A DNA stretch of 64,000 bases from Cheiracanthium punctorium. Lineage: Eukaryota > Arthropoda > Arachnida > Araneae > Cheiracanthiidae. Shown here piece after piece: positions 58,930 to 64,000 of this stretch. The position numbers and the translations under genes were made by a program. The notes under the pieces were generated by a model. It made no database searches. It saw only the letters and a list, made by a program, of their open reading frames with translations, and was not told where the DNA came from. The stretch spans positions 2,480,001-2,544,000 of the forward strand of contig JAWZYV010011619.1 of NCBI GenBank assembly GCA_038373885.1, in the 5' to 3' direction. Position 1 is the stretch's first letter. Each line of letters begins with the position of its first letter.

Positions 58930-61377
58930 TTGCCGCAAAGTTTTGTTGGACGATATAATTTAGAAGTACAGAGAGTCTCGCCTTTAAATGTTACTCAAGC
59001 AGATGGACTGCTGATACTTGATACAGTGTGTTATGTTAATTTAGAAATTGGAAACATTACTCAGTGTGTGAAATTTTTTATAGTATATTCAAGCCTGCCA
59101 TATGCCATATTGGGTTTACCAGAGTGTAAAAAGTTTTGTTTATATATTGATTGTGTGAATTTATGTGTTTTTCAAAATAATGTTAGATTACCTTTATACA
59201 ATTATGATGCCTTACCTATGTCTCTACATTTAAATCAACCCAGTTCATCAACTGATAGCAAAGCCTCTGAGGAAAGCGTTCCCCCTCAGACTGTTTATAA
59301 AGCTATCAATCCAAAATTAGAGGAATTATTAAATAAATATGAGAAAATCTTTGCAAAAAATAAATATGATATTGGTCGTATTAATGTAGAACCTCAACGT
59401 ATAAATTTAACTTCTGACCTACCTGTTTGCCTCAGGCCTTATCGAACCTCTCCTAAAGAGGAAGACGAAATTAATTCTCAGGTTGAGCAATTATTAAAAG
59501 CTGGTTTAATTAAGGAAAGCAATAGCCCCTATGCTGCACCCGTCACTTTAGCGTATAAACGCGACGAGGGTACCAAAACTAGACTGTGTGTGGATTATCG
59601 TAAATTAAATAACATAGTAAAAAATGATGCCGAGCCTTTGCCACGTATTGACAGCTTATTAGATAAATTAAGTGGGGCGAAAATATTCTCAACTCTTGAT
59701 TTGGCGTCTGGATTTTGGCATGTGCCCATCCACCCTCAAGATACTGAAAAACTAGCCTTTGTAACTAATACAGGTCTCTATACGTTCCAGGTCTTGCCAT
59801 TTGGCATTAAGACAGGGCCTGCTATATTTAACAGAGTCATGAGAAGAATATTAAATAAATATAAAATTAAATTTGCCTATAATTATTTTGATGACATAAT
59901 GGTTTTTTCTTCTTCTATGGAAGAACATATGCAGCATTTAGAAACTATTTTCCAAATTTGTTTGCAGGAAAATATTAAATTGAAATTATCTAAATGTAAC
60001 TTTGCTAAGGACACTATAAAATTTTTGGGGTATGAGGTTAAACAAGGTCAAATTACTCCAGATAATGCTAATATTGAAATTATCAAAAATTTGAAGCCAC
60101 CCACTAACGTAAAGGAACTACAGAGATTTCTTGGTTCTGTAAATGTTTATAACAGATTTATTGATCGGTATGCAAAATTAAGACGTCCTTTAAATGATTT
60201 GTTAAAGAAAAACGCTAAATGGGATTGGTCAACAAACTGTCAGAAAAGTTTTGAAACCTTAAAAAATATTTTGATATCTAAACCTGTGTTACAATTATAC
60301 GACGTTAAATTACCTATCCATGTATTTATTGATGCATCAAATTGTTCAGTTGGAGCTGTGTTGAAGCAGCCGGATGCCTCAGGTATCTTGCACCCGATTG
60401 CATATCATTCGAGATCGCTTCGATCATATGAAAAGAATTACACCATAACTGAATTAGAATGTTTGGCTATCGTTGATGCCCTTGATAAATTTTATCATTA
60501 CCTTCACGGTCAAAAATTCGTCATTCATACTGACCACGCGGCATTGGTTTGGTTAAAAAATGTCAAAAATTTAAGAGGAAGATTATTCCGCTGGTCCCTT
60601 AAATTAAGTATGTTTGACTATGAAATAAAGTACCTAAAGGGCTCAACAAATGTCGAAGCTGATATGTTATCAAGGATTCCTCCTTCTCAACATCTCCAAC
60701 TAATTCAACCTTCGGTTTTATTGTTAGATGCTGAAGAAATTAAAAATCAACAATTAGCAGAAAATATGCATGGTCCTAAATATAAAGTCATTAATGATTT
60801 AATTACCATAAATAAGAAAGGATTCAAAAAAATAGTGGTGCCTATGAGCTTAAGAAAAACTTTAATGAAAAATGCACATGAAAATTTTGGCCATCCAGGT
60901 GTTCAAAAAATGTTAAGTATAATTTCACCTTCCTATTATTGGCCTCATATGACTCAAGATATTTCCAATTATGTTAAACATTGTTCGACTTGCCAATTTA
61001 ACAAAAAACCTAAACAGAAGAAATTTGGTTTGTTACAGGCTGTACCTGCTACTGAAAAACCCTTTGAATGTCTTTCGATTGATACTGTAGGAGGTTTCAA
61101 CTATTACAATTCAACAAAAAAATATCTACATCTAATAATTGACCATGCTACAAGATATGTTTGGGCCTTTCCTTCGAAAAGTGTCACTACTGAAACCTAT
61201 GTAAACTGTCTAAAACAAATATTCAACATTCAAGTTCCTCAAAAGATACTTAGTGATAGAAATGCAGCTTTTACTGCTTCGCGTTTTAAAAAATTCCTTA
61301 AGAACTACAATACTAAACAACTATTAACTTCAGCTCATCATCCACAGACAAATGGAAAAGTAGAGAGAGAAAATTAA
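58930..61377 (+). CDS. pol: Pol polyprotein (protease, RT, RNase H, integrase), ended early by TAA
   Basis: The frame is open from 58819; 58930 is only its first ATG. Protease: VIDTGSTLSVLP around 58900-58935, i.e. across that ATG. Numbering from the ATG: reverse transcriptase ~165-370 with D257 (STLDLASGFWH), LPFGIKTGPAIF and YFDD at 319-322; RNase H ~460-585 with D468, E508 and D535 (HTDHA); integrase zinc module H650-X4-H655-X29-C685-X2-C688; catalytic D718, D775 and E812. The proteins would process Gag-Pol, copy the RNA and insert the cDNA. The TAA at 61375-61377 falls three codons after E812, removing the integrase C-terminal part, which remains downstream in the same frame. Confidence 0.92.
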   Translation: MPQSFVGRYNLEVQRVSPLNVTQADGLLILDTVCYVNLEIGNITQCVKFFIVYSSLPYAILGLPECKKFCLYIDCVNLCVFQNNVRLPLYNYDALPMSLHLNQPSSSTDSKASEESVPPQTVYKAINPKLEELLNKYEKIFAKNKYDIGRINVEPQRINLTSDLPVCLRPYRTSPKEEDEINSQVEQLLKAGLIKESNSPYAAPVTLAYKRDEGTKTRLCVDYRKLNNIVKNDAEPLPRIDSLLDKLSGAKIFSTLDLASGFWHVPIHPQDTEKLAFVTNTGLYTFQVLPFGIKTGPAIFNRVMRRILNKYKIKFAYNYFDDIMVFSSSMEEHMQHLETIFQICLQENIKLKLSKCNFAKDTIKFLGYEVKQGQITPDNANIEIIKNLKPPTNVKELQRFLGSVNVYNRFIDRYAKLRRPLNDLLKKNAKWDWSTNCQKSFETLKNILISKPVLQLYDVKLPIHVFIDASNCSVGAVLKQPDASGILHPIAYHSRSLRSYEKNYTITELECLAIVDALDKFYHYLHGQKFVIHTDHAALVWLKNVKNLRGRLFRWSLKLSMFDYEIKYLKGSTNVEADMLSRIPPSQHLQLIQPSVLLLDAEEIKNQQLAENMHGPKYKVINDLITINKKGFKKIVVPMSLRKTLMKNAHENFGHPGVQKMLSIISPSYYWPHMTQDISNYVKHCSTCQFNKKPKQKKFGLLQAVPATEKPFECLSIDTVGGFNYYNSTKKYLHLIIDHATRYVWAFPSKSVTTETYVNCLKQIFNIQVPQKILSDRNAAFTASRFKKFLKNYNTKQLLTSAHHPQTNGKVEREN

Positions 61378-61890
61378 TCCATAGTTACTAGGTTAAAATG
61401 TAAAGTTAACTCTTCACCTTCTAAAATTCCTTGGACTAAGTTACTAGAGCAGGTTATTAGTGAATATAATAACACACCTCATTCAGTAACGAAGTTTACA
61501 CCCATGTATTTAATGTTTGGAAAATTGCCATATGACTCACCTATTTCGGAAAATACCTATCCTTCTGTTGATGAAGCTCGAAAATTAGCAAAAGAAAGGA
61601 CAATAGAATTTCATAATAAAAATAAAATTAGATATGACAATAAATTCATAGAAGCTAATTTCGAACCAGGAGATCTTGTAATTTATGAAGAATTTAACTA
61701 CCCAAATACACGTAAATTATCTCCTACTTTTTCAGGTCCTTATTCAATTGTAAACAAATGTTCTTCAGTTACATTCGAAATTGATAAACCTAATTACCAT
61801 ACTAAGAAACCTACGGAAATAGTTCACTCTTCTAAATTAAGACCTTATTTCCCTCCTGACAAATTAAAGCTAGCCCACGAAGGTGATTAA
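61378..61890 (+). pseudogene. pol: Integrase C-terminal part, separated by one in-frame stop
   Basis: It is in the same frame as pol and open from the TAA at 61375-61377 to TAA at 61888-61890; the first ATG is at 61504. It carries YNNTPHSVTKFTPMYLMFGK, the usual sequence after the catalytic core, and later LSPTFSGPYSIV, the GPY/F module of Ty3/gypsy integrases. No chromodomain follows. The single stop is the only coding lesion seen in pol, so it is likely recent. Without readthrough, this copy would make a truncated integrase. Confidence 0.88.
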
Positions 61891-61909
61891 ATTTATTAAA
61901 CAATAATTG

Positions 61910-61912
<3 letters not shown>

Positions 61913-61941
<29 letters not shown>

Positions 61942-61984
61942 TAGAAAAAAAAAAAATAGAAAAATAGAAAAAGAAAAAAAAAAT
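61913..61984. repeat. A-rich tract after pol
   Basis: Almost pure A with a few interspersed T, G and TAG, about 70 bases, directly after the pol stop. It is inside the element, not a poly(A) tail at its end. Confidence 0.9.
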
Positions 61985-63028
61985 GTATTCAAAATTTCTA
62001 AGTGTTGAGTTTGGAACCCTGAATACTCGACATAAAGTCTATCGTCTATCCTTTTTTCTTTTATGCTTCTACCAACCTTTCTCTGTCACCCGCTTCTCTT
62101 AGTCATTGAAGAAGTCCCCAAGTCCGAGTGTGTGCGGTGTAAGTAAAACTGCACCTTTTTTCTTTGTATATTTTATAGATATTATGCAAACAATAAATGA
62201 AGCTAGACTTAGACTAGGCTGGGACTTCCTTTCGATAACCCCCCAGTTTTTCCCAACTGTCTATTGAGTCATTTCTTCCCCTTTTTTGGAAGCTATGAGG
62301 CAATGGCCAAGTTTTCTCTTTCGTAGTTGACAATTGTCTTCCTTTTTCGGGATCATGTGAACCCATTTTTGTTGTCATACTATGGAGAGTTTAAAGTTTG
62401 GGCAAACTTAAAATGCCTACAAGTGGTATTTACTATACCCCATACCTGTGTGACGGTACTGCTGTTTCACAGCTATGGTTTTCGAAATTTTCTACACACT
62501 ACGCACATTTTTACATTTTTTTTTTACATTGCCTTTACACTAAATAAATTTACTCCATTTTGCCAACTGCATTTTGCCAACCATTTTGCCAAGTTATTTT
62601 CATTCCATTCACTTTATGCCATGCAAGCCAAAGCCATAAGTATTTGCCAAAGAAAATGAATGTCAGCCATGTTTATTCCATTTTGTTGAATTATATTACT
62701 ATATTGTTGTACAGTATTATTGTATACCACCTAGGTTGTAAATATTACTTGTGATAATTTGAAAAAATTGTACGCACTCATTGTTTTATTTTTATTGTCG
62801 TACTATTGCATCATTATGTTTTGTCAAATTTTAGAAACTGCATCCTGCCTCTCAAGTATTGTACAACATAACTCCAGAATTCTAGCCAGAAAAATTTAAG
62901 GTGTCTAAACTTGAAAATTAGATTAGTTCGCAGTTTTAAGATTAGGATGCAAGGACGTCTGACTCGCAAGTGAGAGACTGGCCACCTCAATGATATTGCT
63001 CGTCAGACTTCTTTTGCCGGGGGGATAT
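61985..63028 (+). other. 3' noncoding region of the LTR element with polypurine tract
   Basis: About 1 kb between pol and the 3' LTR. No env-like protein is present: the longest frame (62327-62659, 110 codons) lacks a recognisable signal peptide, glycoprotein features or homology. Short CATTTTGCCAA-type repeats recur at ~62558-62600. The last bases, GCCGGGGGGATAT (~63016-63028), lie right before the LTR and probably serve as the polypurine tract priming plus-strand synthesis. Confidence 0.7.
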
Positions 63029-63504
63029 TGTAATGTATAAAAAGGTAATTTGGGTTTTACTAGTTTGGGTATTGTTCAAGCGGGTACTTTCACTGTAAGT
63101 TTTGCTTTCCTGTCATACTTGCCACGCGCGCTCTGGAGCTATGTTTTATTTATTTTGTTATTTGTCAGACATCAGGCCGTCGATTCTGAGTTCTTTAGAT
63201 GTACACGTGTCCTCACGCCCTTTTAGCCCCGGATGGGGGTCATGTTTGTAAATGTGTGTGGTTCGATCAGAGATAAGAGAGAGGAGGAGTTGTGTCTTCG
63301 CAGACCACGTGGTGTGGTAAGCGTAAATACTCCCGCACATCGAAAATCGGGGGACTTCTGCCACTGGAACTGCTTCATGAGTCCACGCCGATTCTTGTAC
63401 CCGTCTCCCTTCCCCTCTTCTCATTCTAAATTGTAACTTAATTGTAATGTTCAATAAACCATATTACCTGCCTTAACTCTGAAGCTTACTGGAAATATCT
63501 GACG

Positions 63505-63509
<5 letters not shown>
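63029..63509 (+). repeat. 3' LTR, apparently complete (481 bp)
   Basis: It starts TGTAATGTATAAAAAGG and ends GACGTCTCA. It carries a polyadenylation signal AATAAA at 63453-63458 and a possible TATA-like TATAAAAAGG near its start. Bases 63029-63367 match the 5' LTR; 63368-63509 have no counterpart at the 5' end. A TA microsatellite follows directly. Confidence 0.88.

Positions 63510-63560
<51 letters not shown>
63510..63560. repeat. (TA)n microsatellite at insertion site
   Basis: About 25 TA units immediately after the 3' LTR; the sequence before the 5' LTR is also TA-rich, so the element inserted into or next to a TA repeat. Confidence 0.9.
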
Positions 63561-63566
<6 letters not shown>

Positions 63567-64000
63567 TCTAAATACCATACACCCGGTTGTTTTGAAAATT
63601 GGATGCACAATTCACTTAAAAAACAATCGTTATTCCAAACTTTTATTGTGTTCGTTATTTTAAAATACCTCACGACAAAAAAAAACCTTTTATATTACTC
63701 TCAAATCAGAGATTTGCATTTAACAAGATACGTAGAATCGCATCATCCCAGAGACTTCCTTCCTTTTTTTTCCTCCTCCTCAAAGCTGTCATGAAAATTC
63801 ATGCTAAGTTATTTAAGTTTACTTCATTCTCCAAGAACCCAAAACTTTTCAAGATATCTTTAAGGAGTTTCGCTCACCAAATGACAGAACTATTATTTTG
63901 CTGTCTTACGCTTCATTTTCTGTGATAAAAGTAAATGCTCTTTCCAATGGAAGAAGATGGGAAGGGAGAAAAAAAAGAGTTATGTCGTGAAACAGGCATT
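63561..64000. other. AT-rich flank without a recognised gene
   Basis: No supported feature. The 63-codon frame at 63603-63794 has no domain. Confidence 0.5.

Larger units (their letters stand above)
56714..63509 (+). mobile_element. Ty3/gypsy (Metaviridae) LTR retrotransposon, near complete, defective
   Basis: The order is 5' LTR portion, leader, gag, in-frame UGA, pol (protease, reverse transcriptase, RNase H, integrase), 3' noncoding, polypurine tract and 3' LTR. RNase H before integrase places it in the Ty3/gypsy group. There is no env-like frame and no chromodomain. LTRs begin TGTAATG and the 3' one ends in CA. Both sides are (TA)n, so the target duplication cannot be delimited. Defects are one TAA in integrase and loss or replacement of the 3' part of the 5' LTR. 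The coding frames are otherwise intact and the shared LTR parts differ only by one 2-base indel, suggesting a recent insertion. Confidence 0.93.

Noticed and set aside
62327..62659. Possible env-like ORF downstream of pol
   Set aside because: 110 codons, no clear signal peptide, cysteine pattern or transmembrane anchor, and the DNA has short local repeats; considered noncoding.

Overview
The window is AT-rich, intron- or intergenic-like animal DNA dominated by decayed mobile elements. No prokaryotic gene organisation, operon, rRNA or intact tRNA gene was seen. The mix of Ty3/gypsy, Penelope-like, mariner, hAT, piggyBac-type and tRNA-derived SINE material, low GC and abundant microsatellites fits an arthropod. 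An arachnid is my guess from the general look of the repeats; nothing in the sequence proves it. No intact host protein-coding gene was recognised.

Layout. 0-4.1 kb: a dispersed ~170-bp-unit repeat carrying an inserted TA-flanked MITE, a SINE-like segment with an internal duplication, then two copies of a TTAA-flanked piggyBac-type MITE with a large internal palindrome. 7.3-8.6 kb: an inverted-repeat element that has itself received a tRNA-derived SINE and a hAT-type MITE. 10.6-14.8 kb: a SINE, a MITE, a mariner-type transposase remnant, and a nested pair of TIR elements, the inner one with a perfect 8-bp target duplication. 17.7-24 kb: three copies of one degraded repeat family, the second copy of the ~170-bp repeat, and a MITE. 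24-43 kb: mostly featureless AT-rich DNA with a 157-bp direct duplication (27.7 kb), a pogo/Tigger-like MITE (31.9 kb), a strong palindrome (32.2 kb) and a SINE (35.2 kb). 43-49 kb: SINEs, a hAT transposon remnant with a nested TIR element, and a mariner remnant with terminal repeats and TA target sites. 52.5-54.2 kb: a short zinc-finger reading frame and the 3' part of a Penelope-like element encoding a GIY-YIG endonuclease-like domain. 55-55.6 kb: a duplicated segment, each copy with a small MITE.

The best-preserved feature is a Ty3/gypsy LTR retrotransposon at 56714-63509. Gag and pol lie in the same frame and are separated by one UGA codon followed directly by CUA, a sequence context known elsewhere to promote stop-codon readthrough. 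The protease active site lies upstream of the first pol ATG, so pol is expected to be made as a Gag-Pol readthrough product. Pol carries protease, reverse transcriptase, RNase H and integrase motifs. One TAA inside integrase, just after the catalytic Glu, breaks this copy. The two LTRs are nearly identical over ~337 bp and then abruptly unrelated, so the 5' LTR is chimeric or replaced in its 3' part.
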